The notes under the pieces are model-generated. The model was not told the origin of the DNA, did no database searches, and worked only from the letters and a program-made list of their open reading frames with translations. A program made the translations under genes and the position numbers. From the NCBI GenBank assembly GCA_016704305.1, contig JADJAL010000065.1:1-64000 (forward strand): a DNA stretch of 64,000 bases, given 5' to 3'. Below, piece by piece: positions 44,309 to 53,365 of this stretch. Each line of letters starts with the position of its first letter. Position 1 is the stretch's first letter. This DNA is from Haliea sp. Lineage in GTDB: Bacteria > Pseudomonadota > Gammaproteobacteria > Pseudomonadales > Halieaceae.

Positions 44309-45549
44309 ACCTGCCCTTTCCGGATCGCGAGCGGCGATGGAGCCTGCCGAATGTGGTCTTCGTGACCTATACCCTGTTCCTGGCGGGCTTTTACTTCGTG
44401 CCCAATGCCGTGGATAACTACAAGTTCTACATCGCCGCCGTGTTTCTCCCCGGCCTGTTCCTGCTGCCGCGCGCAGTCAAGTTGTGCTGGAGCAGTCGCA
44501 TCTGGCTGAGCCTGCTTGCCTACCTGGGCTACATGCTGCTCAGTTCGTTGTGGAGTGCTGAGTTTTCACCGGCCGAGTTGTGGGTCGATGTTCGTTACGC
44601 CGCCTACATCCTCGCGTTTATCCTGTTGACCGTTTACTGGTTCGAGCGCGACAGGCAACTGCCCGACGCCATCATGGAGGCCGTCACTTTGGTCGTCATA
44701 GTGGCGGCCGTGGTTTCCATCATCGCATTCGAGGGACTGGGCTTGTTCTCGATGTCGACGGAAGATCGCCTGGTTGGCCTTGGAATCACTGACAACCCCA
44801 ACCCGAGCGCTTTCACATACGGCTTTTTCGGCGTGATCGCACTGGATTATGCCCGCAGGCAGCGGGGTGAAAAACTCGCCTACGTTTACGCGGCGGGCCT
44901 GCTGGCGATCATCGTGTTCGTCATTCTGACCGAGAGCAATACCGGCCTGCTCGCGCTGGCGGCCGGCTGCGCGCTGTTGTTCCTGTTCGACCGCCGCCCT
45001 GCCTCACCCGCATTGATTATTGCGCTGTGCCTGGGGGCAGCCACCGCCATTTACCTGGCCTGGGTCCTGGGTTTGTTGAATGCGAAGGCGGATGTCGGCT
45101 TCATGAATCGCCTGCCCATCTGGCAACGCATCCTGGAGCAGTGGCAAGCTGCGCCCGCCTTCGGGTACGGTTACCAACCGACCACCATTCTGTGGCCGAG
45201 CGGCAAATCCAGCATCCTGAATTACGCCCACAGTGGTTTCCTGTCAACACTGCGCGATGGCGGCCTGGTTGGCCTGGTGCTGTTGCTTGCGGTCTATGGG
45301 TTCGCCGTGCGCACAGCGCTCAGCATGGTGTTCAAGAGTCACCGCGCGCGCTATCTAAGCCTTTTGGTATTCGGCCTGGTCTGCGTGCTCGTCGACTCCG
45401 ATCAGATGGTGACCCGGCCCAGGGAACTGTGGATCATTTTGTGGTTGCCGTTAGCCTGCCTGATCGCGTATGAACTCGGCTTGCTGGGCGACGATTCACC
45501 GAGTTCGCCGGGCACGCAAGCGGAGCGCTCGCCAAAGAATATCCGGTGA
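44302..45549 (+). CDS. O-antigen ligase/polymerase-like membrane protein
   Basis: About 415 residues from the GTG at 44302, with roughly ten hydrophobic helices. VFVTYTLFLAGFYFVPNAVD starts the membrane domain. A large periplasmic loop near the C-terminal third contains GFMNRLPIWQRILEQW and GYGYQP, followed by NYAHSGFLSTLRDGGLVGLV. The R..IW and H-containing N.AHNxxL/GG segments are those of the Wzy_C domain shared by WaaL ligases and Wzy polymerases. It would join glycan to a lipid acceptor or polymerise repeats in the periplasm. Which one cannot be decided. The last 148 nt overlap the convergent GT4 gene, an unusually long overlap. Confidence 0.82.
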   Translation: MLNLPFPDRERRWSLPNVVFVTYTLFLAGFYFVPNAVDNYKFYIAAVFLPGLFLLPRAVKLCWSSRIWLSLLAYLGYMLLSSLWSAEFSPAELWVDVRYAAYILAFILLTVYWFERDRQLPDAIMEAVTLVVIVAAVVSIIAFEGLGLFSMSTEDRLVGLGITDNPNPSAFTYGFFGVIALDYARRQRGEKLAYVYAAGLLAIIVFVILTESNTGLLALAAGCALLFLFDRRPASPALIIALCLGAATAIYLAWVLGLLNAKADVGFMNRLPIWQRILEQWQAAPAFGYGYQPTTILWPSGKSSILNYAHSGFLSTLRDGGLVGLVLLLAVYGFAVRTALSMVFKSHRARYLSLLVFGLVCVLVDSDQMVTRPRELWIILWLPLACLIAYELGLLGDDSPSSPGTQAERSPKNIR

Positions 45550-46793
45550 TAGCCCGCCACCGCGCGCTCCAGTGAAAATTCGCTCCCGCGCTGGCGCAGC
45601 TTCTCGACATCCGGCTCACTTGCCAGGCTGGCCAGGATAGCGTCTGCCAGGCTCCCCGGGTCGTTGACTGGCACGAGCATGCCGTACTGTCCGTTCTCCA
45701 GTATCTCTGCAGGTCCGCTGGGGCAATTAGTACTCACAATGGGACAACCCGCCAGCAACGCTTCCACCAGCACATTGCCGAAACCCTCATAGTTGGAGGA
45801 CAGCGCAAATACCCGCGCTGCCCGCAAGAAGGTGTTTGGATTGCTCTGGTAACCCAGCAGCGCGACATCCTCGCCCACTCCCAGTTCTACCGCCAGGTCC
45901 TGCAGTTCCTGCCGATGGGCCATCTGTTCAGCCGACGCCTTATCGCCGCCGAGAATCACCAGTCGCGCATCCACGCGTTGACGCACCGCCGCAAATGCCC
46001 TGATCAGCAGGGGAAAGTTTTTTTGCTCGACCAGACGACCCATGCCCAGAATAACCGGGGGTGCACCGGGCAGGAACCAGGGATGCGCGGGAGCACCTTC
46101 AGGCTCTGCTGCTTCAACAGGGTTATAGACGACATGCACGCGCGCTGGATCCAGGCCGAGAAAGCTGATGGCATCTTCAGCCACCCCGCGAGACGCGGCG
46201 ATAACACCGTGCGCCTTGGGGAAACAATAGCGTGACATTGGCACCATACTGTATGTCTGCCCCTTGCCACTCCTCTGGCTCTGGTCACTGCGCACCGACA
46301 GGGCGATCTGAACGCCGACAAATACACGTGTAGGAATGTTGAGCCTGGACGCCGCCAGAACGGCACTGATACTGGCTTTACCCAGGACGGAAAGAATCAC
46401 CGCTGGACGAGCCTTTTGCAGGTAATCACGGATATCGCGAATATAGTGGAAGCAGCGCGAAATTTTACGCGCCGAAGCCAACCAGAACAGGATGCCGCCG
46501 AGTCCACGCCAACCGCCCAGCCTGACTGCGTCGACGAGCCCCGCCAGTTTGCCCGCCGGCTCCATTACGACGAGATTAACCTCGGGCGGAACACTGCCGC
46601 ACAACTCGCCCTTCAGTTCACACACCAGCAGGTCAACCTCATACCCCAGCGCGGAAAACCCCGAGGCCATGGCCAGCACAACCCGCTCGGCACCACCTCC
46701 GTTAAGATTATCCAGCAGGAATGCGACCCGTTGCGGCTTGGCCTGGTGCGGCTCAGCCTGTGCTGTCTCAAGCGCCATCAGATGAATTTCCAT
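45402..46793 (-). CDS. Family 4 glycosyltransferase
   Basis: A GT4 enzyme of about 463 residues with start at ATG 46793 (46778 also possible); the open frame extends to 46895. RVAFLLDNLNGGGAERVVLA is the glycine-rich N-terminal loop. PPVILGMGRLVEQKNFPLLI begins the second Rossmann domain. The donor-binding region SSNYEGFGNVLVEALLAGCP followed by IVSTNCPSGPAEIL is complete. It is the intact counterpart of the degraded GT4 gene at 34289, with similar N- and C-terminal motifs. The C-terminal about 45 residues lie opposite the O-antigen ligase-like gene, and the true stop may be earlier if an indel is present. Confidence 0.85.
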   Translation of the reverse strand: MEIHLMALETAQAEPHQAKPQRVAFLLDNLNGGGAERVVLAMASGFSALGYEVDLLVCELKGELCGSVPPEVNLVVMEPAGKLAGLVDAVRLGGWRGLGGILFWLASARKISRCFHYIRDIRDYLQKARPAVILSVLGKASISAVLAASRLNIPTRVFVGVQIALSVRSDQSQRSGKGQTYSMVPMSRYCFPKAHGVIAASRGVAEDAISFLGLDPARVHVVYNPVEAAEPEGAPAHPWFLPGAPPVILGMGRLVEQKNFPLLIRAFAAVRQRVDARLVILGGDKASAEQMAHRQELQDLAVELGVGEDVALLGYQSNPNTFLRAARVFALSSNYEGFGNVLVEALLAGCPIVSTNCPSGPAEILENGQYGMLVPVNDPGSLADAILASLASEPDVEKLRQRGSEFSLERAVAGYHRIFFGERSACVPGELGESSPSKPSSYAIRQANGNHKMIHSSLGRVTI

Positions 46794-46941
46794 ATCAAGA
46801 ATCCACTGCGCATGTGCGAACTCTCTAATTACGCGCGGATAAGGCAGGCCATTATATGTCAGCTGAATGGACTGTCCAGTTTGCTCGTCGCGCACTGCCG
46901 GAGTATTCCACGCGCTGGCATTCAGCTAGAATGCGCGGACT

Positions 46942-48258
46942 TTGCAATCCACCCTTTCTACACTGCAAGGAGCGCGTCCCATCTCCTCTATCCCACAAAA
47001 GCGCACGCGACTCTGGCTGACGTCACCCCACTTTTATCCCTCGTACGGGGGCGCCCAGAACCGCTACCGCAGCTATATACCCGGCCTGCTGGAGCGTGGC
47101 CTGGATGTGCGCGTGATGACAGGCACCCCGCAGATCCAGGAGCGCAGCGAGGTCGATACGCACGAAAACTGGTACGAAGCTGCGCCGGGGACCTGGTTGC
47201 CGCCCACCACGCTGGATGGCGCAGTGCTGGAACGCATCCGTCTTCCAGACAGCAAAAACCGCACGCGTACGCAAATCTACTACGACGCGCTGCTGGAGGT
47301 GTGCCAACGCGCCTCGGAGGGTCCGACTGTCGCGCAACTGCTGACCAACATGCGCCCGCAGGCCCTGCCGTGGTTGCGCCGCTTGCGGGCCAGCGGTGTC
47401 GCCACGGTGTATTCGGTATCGCAGTTTCCCACCTGGCAGCAGAAACCGTTCAAACGCATACTGCGACGGCGCGGCTACCAGCAGGTGTACAACGCTTTCG
47501 ATGCGCTGGTCACCAACAGCGAAGCCATCCAGGCTTTCCTGCGCGATATCGGCGTCACCACGCGCATCGAGTACATTCCCAACGGCGTCAATTTGCAGCG
47601 CTTCCATCCCGCCAGGTCGGAATCCGACCACCAGGCCAGGGCGACGCTGCGCGAGCGCTTCGGCATACCCGCGCAGCACAAGGTGATAGTGGCGGTGGGC
47701 GCAATCATGCCGCGCAAGGGGCCGGACAAGGTGTTGCAGGCCTGGCGCCGCATTCTCCCCGACTTCCCCGACACCCACGTGATGTTCGTCGGGCCGCGCG
47801 CCGACACCCACGACCCGAAGCTGCAGGCGTTCGGCGCCGAGGTAGCCGAGCTGGTGGCGAGCTCCGGCGCGCCCGAGCAGGTGCACTTCACCGGCATCGT
47901 CGACGATGTCGAAAACTACCTGCGCGCCGCCGACCTCTTCATACTCGCCTCCAGCCGCGAGGGCACCCCCAATTCCGTGCTGGAGGGCATGGCCACCGGG
48001 CTGCCCTGCCTGGTCACGCCCTTCATCGGCATGTCCGCGGGCATCGGCAAGGCCGGTGAGCAGTACCAACTGGTGGAGCGTGAGCCCGAGGCGATCGCGG
48101 CCGCACTGACGGGTCTGCTGCAAAATCCGGCGCTGGGGGAGGCCTTTGGCGAGCGCGGGCAGCGCTACGTTGTTGAGCAGGTGGACCAGCAACGCAGCCT
48201 GGATCGTTACGCGGCGCTCTATCAGGAACTCGCCGCCGCTGCGACGCAGCGACGTTAG
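46942..48258 (+). CDS. Family 4 glycosyltransferase
   Basis: 438 residues with a TTG start at about 46942; no ATG or GTG precedes the conserved N-terminus RLWLTSPHFYPSYGGAQNRY. IPNGVNLQRFHP marks the interdomain region and VIVAVGAIMPRKGPDKVLQA the donor-domain entry. ILASSREGTPNSVLEGMATG and LPCLVTPFIGMSA give the E-x7-E nucleotide-sugar site. It is divergent from the previous GT4 gene and lies just before the convergent oxygenase at 48287. The donor sugar is unknown. The gene is intact and its composition matches the lipid locus. Confidence 0.87.
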   Translation: MQSTLSTLQGARPISSIPQKRTRLWLTSPHFYPSYGGAQNRYRSYIPGLLERGLDVRVMTGTPQIQERSEVDTHENWYEAAPGTWLPPTTLDGAVLERIRLPDSKNRTRTQIYYDALLEVCQRASEGPTVAQLLTNMRPQALPWLRRLRASGVATVYSVSQFPTWQQKPFKRILRRRGYQQVYNAFDALVTNSEAIQAFLRDIGVTTRIEYIPNGVNLQRFHPARSESDHQARATLRERFGIPAQHKVIVAVGAIMPRKGPDKVLQAWRRILPDFPDTHVMFVGPRADTHDPKLQAFGAEVAELVASSGAPEQVHFTGIVDDVENYLRAADLFILASSREGTPNSVLEGMATGLPCLVTPFIGMSAGIGKAGEQYQLVEREPEAIAAALTGLLQNPALGEAFGERGQRYVVEQVDQQRSLDRYAALYQELAAAATQRR

Positions 48259-48286
48259 CTCAATCAGCGCTTGACCGCCGCAGCGC

Positions 48287-49042
48287 TCAGTACATCAAGC
48301 GCTCTTTCTCCGTCACCAGCTGTGAACCGGTGAGCAGGCGCCGGGTTTTCTTCATGGCCATTCGAAGTGGCCGATACTCTTCAAACACCACAATAAACAC
48401 CTTGCGATAGCGATTTTCCGGGCAGTTGATACGTCGCACGCCGTGCCAGGAATTGCCGCGACGACCAAACAGTATGCTGCGATTGTCCTGCGTTTGTGCC
48501 GCGAACTCAGCCTCAAAATCGTCGAAAGCGGGCGCATTGTCGGGAGGGATGCGGCCGCCGTCGTCGAGGATCACTGTCTCTCCGCCCCAACGCCAGTCCC
48601 AGTCGTCCGGCGTGTTCAGGTAGAAAATCTGCGAGCCGATCTTGCCCTTGGAATCGCAGTGCGGCGACACCTCCCCCCCGTTGGGTGTGAAGTGCCAATG
48701 AAAACGGAACCGCACATGGGGCACGTTCAACAGGCGGCAAATAAAATCGCGATAGCGCGCGCCGCACAACTCCTCGACAAAATCGCGCCACGGCTGCGCA
48801 ATATCCATACCCCGTTCATAGTCGAGGATATAGCGGTCGTGGCTGGCCTGGCCGTGCTTGCGCTGCTTGCCGAAAAACGGTGTGAAGCGCGCCAGATCCG
48901 GCAAACTCTGCAATAACTCGCCGTAGTGCTCAGGTGTGATGAAATACTGTGGGTTGATCCAGGGGAAAGGCTTTTGTGCCTGGAACTCGCCCGGATCAAT
49001 CGCATCCAGTACGGCGGAATTCAGGTAAGTTACGGTGTCCAT
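48287..49042 (-). CDS. Fe(II)/2-oxoglutarate-dependent oxygenase-like protein
   Basis: A 251-residue homologue of the oxygenase at 3854. The start is placed at ATG 49042, which has an AGGGAG site just upstream; the frame reaches 49093. FRFHWHFTPNGGEVSPHCDS contains the HxD ligand pair, and FYLNTPDDWDWRWGGETVI followed by LDDGGRIPPDN matches the 3854 protein closely. RRGNSWHGVRRINCPENRYR gives the distal His and the Arg for 2-oxoglutarate. Retention of the same enzyme type at both ends of the glycolipid region suggests two related hydroxylation steps. The substrate is unknown. Confidence 0.7.
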   Translation of the reverse strand: MDTVTYLNSAVLDAIDPGEFQAQKPFPWINPQYFITPEHYGELLQSLPDLARFTPFFGKQRKHGQASHDRYILDYERGMDIAQPWRDFVEELCGARYRDFICRLLNVPHVRFRFHWHFTPNGGEVSPHCDSKGKIGSQIFYLNTPDDWDWRWGGETVILDDGGRIPPDNAPAFDDFEAEFAAQTQDNRSILFGRRGNSWHGVRRINCPENRYRKVFIVVFEEYRPLRMAMKKTRRLLTGSQLVTEKERLMY

Positions 49043-49140
49043 CGGCTCCCTGCCGGCAAAGATCGCAGTATACGTATCCCCTATTTTCAGCAACAGCCAG
49101 GATTTTGTGCACTAATGGCGATCGGTTCCGGACGCGCAAA

Positions 49141-50422
49141 TCAGCGGGCGGCAATGGCCATTGGCTCCTGCAACAGGCCTGCCGGTTTAGCACGCGCATT
49201 GGCACAACCCAATGCAGCGCCGCCAATGCGCGCCGTGCGCAGGTCGCCAAAGGGGGTACCCAAACCGCTGTTGACGATCAGCGCCACCGACAGCTCGCGC
49301 TCCGGATCGCCCCATGCGCCAGAGCCGCCGAAACCGAAGTGGCCAAAGGCCGCGCGCGGGAAGCCGCGTGTGGTGGCAATACCGTGATAGCCCAGCCGCC
49401 AGCGCATATCAAAAAGGGATCACCGAGTGCTTGCCGGTGGGTTCTTGCACCGTCGTAGCCTGCTCCAGTGTTTTTTGCGATATCAGTCGCACGCCGCCCA
49501 ACGCCCCGCCATTGGCCAGCAGGGCATACAGTTTGGCAAGCGAGCGCGCGGTGAACAGGCCGTTGGCAGCCGGAATGGCGACACGCAACGACTCCGGCGA
49601 ACCGAAATCAAAGTTGCTCACCCCGCTTGGCGCGAGCGCATCAAAGATGCTGGAGAGGTCGGAATCGATACCCACGCAACGCAACAGTGAGCTGATTCGA
49701 CTGGCGCCGATCTCGATCTTGCTACCCAGCGAGGATTGCGACAGCTTTTTGGTGGAGTCGGGAAAAATCAACTGCGCCGCACGCGGTATTTCCCGCGCCG
49801 GCGTGCCGATGTACAAACCGTCCAGCTTCAGCGGGCGGGCGATCTCCTTCTGCACCAGATCAGCGAACTTCCTGCCGGTGACGCGCTGGATAATCTCCCC
49901 CACCAGGAAGCCGAACGTCAGCCCGTGGTAACCGGTGCGCGTGCCGGGCGGGTGCGCGGGCTTGGTCTGCTCGATCGCCCGGATCATATACTTCCAATCC
50001 AGCAGGCGGTCCACGTGGTCTATCATCTGGCGGATGTGGTACAGGCCGGACTGGTGCGACAACACCTGCCTGACGGTGATGGTTTTCTTGCCCGCCTGGC
50101 CAAACTCCGGCCAGTATTTGGAAACGCGCGCGTCATAGTCGATCAGCCCGCGATCCGCGTAGATATGCAGCAGCGTCGCGGCGACGCCCTTGGTGGTGGA
50201 AAAGCTCGGGGCCATGGTGTCGCTGGCCCACAGGGTACCCGCATCGTCCTTGTAGCCACCCCACAGGTCGACCACGCACTCACCGCGATGAAACACACTG
50301 ACCGCAGCGCCGCCACGGTAATTGCGCAACATGTCACGCAGCGTGGCTTCCACCGGCGCGAAGTCCGGGTGAATGCGACCGTCAAGATGCACTTTGGCCG
50401 ACCGTTTGCGGGGTGTCGTCAT
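49141..50422 (-). CDS. EstB-like serine hydrolase, beta-lactamase fold (one frameshift)
   Basis: A class C beta-lactamase-like esterase. The nucleophile motif is APSFSTTKG (S-T-T-K), the Tyr motif is TRTGYHGLTFGFLVGE, and GGAAVSVFHRGECVVDLWGG is the N-terminal strand. The main frame ends at 49409 after KHSVIPF. In a five-base homopolymer there, removing one base gives DMRWRLGYHGIATTRG and then FGHFGFGGSGAWGDPE, which is the third (HxG) motif, ending at 49141. The repaired length is about 427 residues, normal for EstB. The start is ATG 50422. Such enzymes hydrolyse short esters or beta-lactones. It is not obviously part of the sphingolipid group. Confidence 0.82.
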
Positions 50423-50554
50423 TGCGGGCTCCAACTATTTATAGTGTTATCGGCAGACTATTGGCACTGCCTCGGTCAAAACATAACACAGTTGTCCGCT
50501 GTGACGATAACCGCCCAGATCATGATTTCGCTGGAAAATTTGCCCTGGAAGGGA

Positions 50555-50914
50555 CTAATTGAGTACCCGGTAACCCCGGCCGCGCAGGCAGTTCTTGACT
50601 ACCTGCACCTCGGTCTCGGTTCCCTGAATCGCGCCCTTGGCGCCGCCGCCCACCGCGCCGACGCCGGCGCCCCTGGCGGCGCCCTCCGTGCCCCCGGTGA
50701 TCGCTCCGATCAAGCCGCCCACCACTGCGCCGGAGGCGGCGCCCACGCCGGCTTTCTCACCGGTCTTCACCGATTCGGAATACGTTTTGCACTCGGCCAG
50801 ATCCGTTTGGTAGGCCGCCATATCGACACCTTTCTGGTCAATGATGATTTCGTCAGTGGTGGTGCAGGCCGTCAGCACGAGCAGGGTCAGCAGTACAGTG
50901 GTTGGATATTTCAT
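50555..50914 (-). CDS. Glycine-zipper lipoprotein
   Basis: A 119-residue lipoprotein from ATG 50914. The signal MKYPTTVLLTLLVLTAC has a lipobox LTAC, so Cys17 would be lipidated. GVGAASGAVVGGLIGAITGG and GAARGAGVGAVGGGAKGA form a glycine zipper of the kind seen in outer-membrane 2TM lipoproteins. Two cysteines in the mature part (LAECKTY and KNCLRGRGY) could form a disulfide. The longer frame upstream to 51079 has no coding signs. It probably sits in the outer membrane; the function is unknown. Confidence 0.82.
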   Translation of the reverse strand: MKYPTTVLLTLLVLTACTTTDEIIIDQKGVDMAAYQTDLAECKTYSESVKTGEKAGVGAASGAVVGGLIGAITGGTEGAARGAGVGAVGGGAKGAIQGTETEVQVVKNCLRGRGYRVLN

Positions 50915-51117
50915 GGTGTCATCCTCCGCTACTTGATCGCGCAGTCTAGGCCAACTCGGCTGGCAGTGGAAACCTTGACGGCGCAAGAGAGTTGGGTCAG
51001 CCTGAACCGGTTCGACGCATTCGGTGAAGTACCTGGAAACGCCAATGCGCCGCTCACTGTAAACCCGACAATGCAGCATTTCTTATAACTAAAAGGGCTT
51101 CGGCCGGGAACACACTT

Positions 51118-52640
51118 ATGAAACAACTCACTGGCCTGGACGCCTCCTTCCTCTACCTGGAAACCCCCAATGCGCCGATGCACATTTCGGGGCTGTCGAT
51201 CTACGACCAGTCCACCGCCCCCGGCGGAAAGTGCGCTTCAAGGACATCATAGAGAACACCAACAACCGCATGCTGGGCCTGCCGGTGATGACACAGAAAC
51301 TGGTCACCGTGCCGCTGGGCCTGGATCATCCGTACTGGGTGACGGACGGGGCCTACGATCCGGAATTCCATATCCGCCACCTCGCCCTGCCCAAGCCCGG
51401 CGACTGGCGGCAACTGTGCATCCTGATCTCGCGCCTGCAGGCACGACCGCTGGACAGGGCCCACCCGCTGTGGGAGCTCTACATCATCGAGGGGCTGGAC
51501 AACGTGGAGAACGTGCCCAAGGGCAGTTTCGCGATGTTTACCAAGACCCACCACGCGGCCATCGATGGCACCTCGGGCATGGAGATCACGGCAGCGATCC
51601 ACGACCTGTCGCCCGACTACACGCGCGCCCATGCGACCACCACGATCAGTGTCGACAGCCAACCTTCCGCGCTGGAGATGGTGCTGCGGTCGCAGCTCAA
51701 CGCCATCCGCAAGCCGTTCCACTTGTTCAGCGTCGCGCGCAATACCGTGCCGGGACTGGCGAAGGTCGTTGCCGGTTTGTCGAAAGGCCAGCTGACACGA
51801 GTCAAGGATATACCGCGCACCCGGTTTAACGGCAGTGTCTCGCCGCACCGGGTGTTCGACGCCATCAGCGTGCCGCTGGACGACGTGAAGGCCATCAAGA
51901 ACGCGGTGCCCGGCGCCACGGTGAATGACGCCGCCATCACCATCGTGGGCGGCGCGCTGCGCAAGTACCTGCAGGCGCACGGCGAACTACCCGCGCAATC
52001 GCTGGCCGCCATGGCGCCGGTGAACGTGCGCTCGGACAAGGACAAGACCGGGGGCAACATCGTCGCCAGCATGACCGTGCAGGTGCGCAGCGACCTCGCA
52101 GACCCGCTGGAGCGGTTGCAGGCGGTACGCGAAAGCAGCAGCAAGGCCAAGGAGCTGACCAACGCCATCGGCGCCAAGACCATGACCGACTACTCCCAGT
52201 TCATTCCCGCCACGCTCACGGCGCAGGCGGCGCGACTGGCCAGCCGCTGGGGGCTGATGAACCGCATGAGCCCGCAGTTCAACTGCGTGATCACCAACGT
52301 GCCCGGCCCGCCGATTCCGCTGTACAACACCGGCGCCAAAATGGTCGCCAACTACGGCACCGGGCCGGTACAGGACGGGATCGGCCTGTTCCACGTCATC
52401 AGCAGCTACTGCGGCCAGTTTGTGATCAGCGCGACCAGCTGCCGCGTGATGATGCCGGACCCGGCGTTTTACCGGCAGTGCCTGCGCGAGAGCTTCGAGG
52501 AATTACTGGCGGCGGCCACCGCCGGGACGGTGACAAGCAGGCCCGGCAAACCGTCGCCCGCCAAAAAGAAAAAGCGCGCGCCACAGAAACGCGTGCCACA
52601 GAAAAAAGCCCGCACCCGCAAAGCACGGCGTGCAGCATGA
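51118..52640 (+). CDS. Wax ester synthase/diacylglycerol acyltransferase (one frameshift)
   Basis: Esterifies acyl-CoA with fatty alcohol or diacylglycerol to make storage lipid. The N-terminus, from ATG 51118, reads KQLTGLDASFLYLETPNAPM, the classical WS/DGAT start. A missing G near 51231 shifts the frame; the rest begins VRFKDIIENTNNRM. KTHHAAIDGTSGMEIT carries the catalytic HHxxxDG, and later PLYNTGAKMVANYG and the PGPP region (ITNVPGPPIPL) match the family. The C-terminal about 30 residues are unusually rich in Lys and Arg (for example SPAKKKKRAPQKRVPQKK). Its stop overlaps the lipase-like gene by 4 nt, so storage-lipid synthesis and hydrolysis appear coupled. Confidence 0.87.
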
Positions 52641-53329
52641 GCATGCAACCACCCCATCTGCTACTGACGCTAAGTGACGGGCCGCGCGCGCTGGCGGATG
52701 CGGCAATCCTCAGGATGTCCTCGCCACTGCTGCGACGGCTGAAGCCGGCCCGGCATCCGCAAAGCGTGATGGTCATCCCGGGCTTTCTCGGGGACGACCG
52801 GGGCAATGCGCCGCTGATCAAATTCCTGCAGCGTCTCGGCCACACCGCCTCCGGCTGGGGCCAGGGCCGCAACCTTGGGGCGCAGGGTTTTAGCCAGGAT
52901 CAGCTGCGCGAGACGATGGAACCGCTCATTGCAGCCGGTAACGGCAAGATCGCACTTATCGGGCACTCTCTGGGCGGCATCTACGCCCGCGAAATCGCGC
53001 GCGCCGCACCAGAGCTGGTCTCACAGGTGATTACGCTGGGGAGTCCGTTTGGCGCCGGCCGCCAGCACGCATCGCGCGTGAGCCGACTGTACCAGCGCCT
53101 CAACCCGCAGGTAGTTGACCGCCATATCGACGACAACCTTTCGCTGCCGCCACCGGTACCCACCACCGCGATCTACACCAAAGCCGACGGGATTGTGAAC
53201 TGGCGCACCTCACGGCAAAGCGGCGCCTTTCCTCACGTCCACAATATCGAAGTGCTGGGCAGCCATATCGGCCTGAACCGCAATGCTGCAGTTTGGTACT
53301 GGGTGGCGAAGAAACTCGCGGAGTTGTAA
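52637..53329 (+). CDS. Alpha/beta hydrolase, lipase-like
   Basis: 230 residues from ATG 52637. VMVIPGFLGDDRGNAPL is the oxyanion-hole region and IALIGHSLGGIYAREI the nucleophile elbow (Ser in GHSLGG). A catalytic Asp is likely in IYTKADGIVNW and the His in VLGSHIGLNRN, so the triad is complete. The sequence resembles triacylglycerol lipase/esterase-type hydrolases without a signal peptide. It is translationally coupled to the WS/DGAT gene (ATGA) and probably acts on the same neutral lipids. The open frame extends to 52478 but that part overlaps the WS/DGAT C-terminus. Confidence 0.82.
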   Translation: MSMQPPHLLLTLSDGPRALADAAILRMSSPLLRRLKPARHPQSVMVIPGFLGDDRGNAPLIKFLQRLGHTASGWGQGRNLGAQGFSQDQLRETMEPLIAAGNGKIALIGHSLGGIYAREIARAAPELVSQVITLGSPFGAGRQHASRVSRLYQRLNPQVVDRHIDDNLSLPPPVPTTAIYTKADGIVNWRTSRQSGAFPHVHNIEVLGSHIGLNRNAAVWYWVAKKLAEL

Positions 53330-53365
53330 CCATGCACACTGCTTCCACCCCACCCGGAGATCGCC

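Noticed and set aside
47023..48192. A 389-codon open frame on the minus strand
   Set aside because: It is antisense to an intact family 4 glycosyltransferase with all motifs. The minus frame is rich in His, Gln, Arg and Gly without recognisable domains, as expected for shadows in GC-rich coding DNA.
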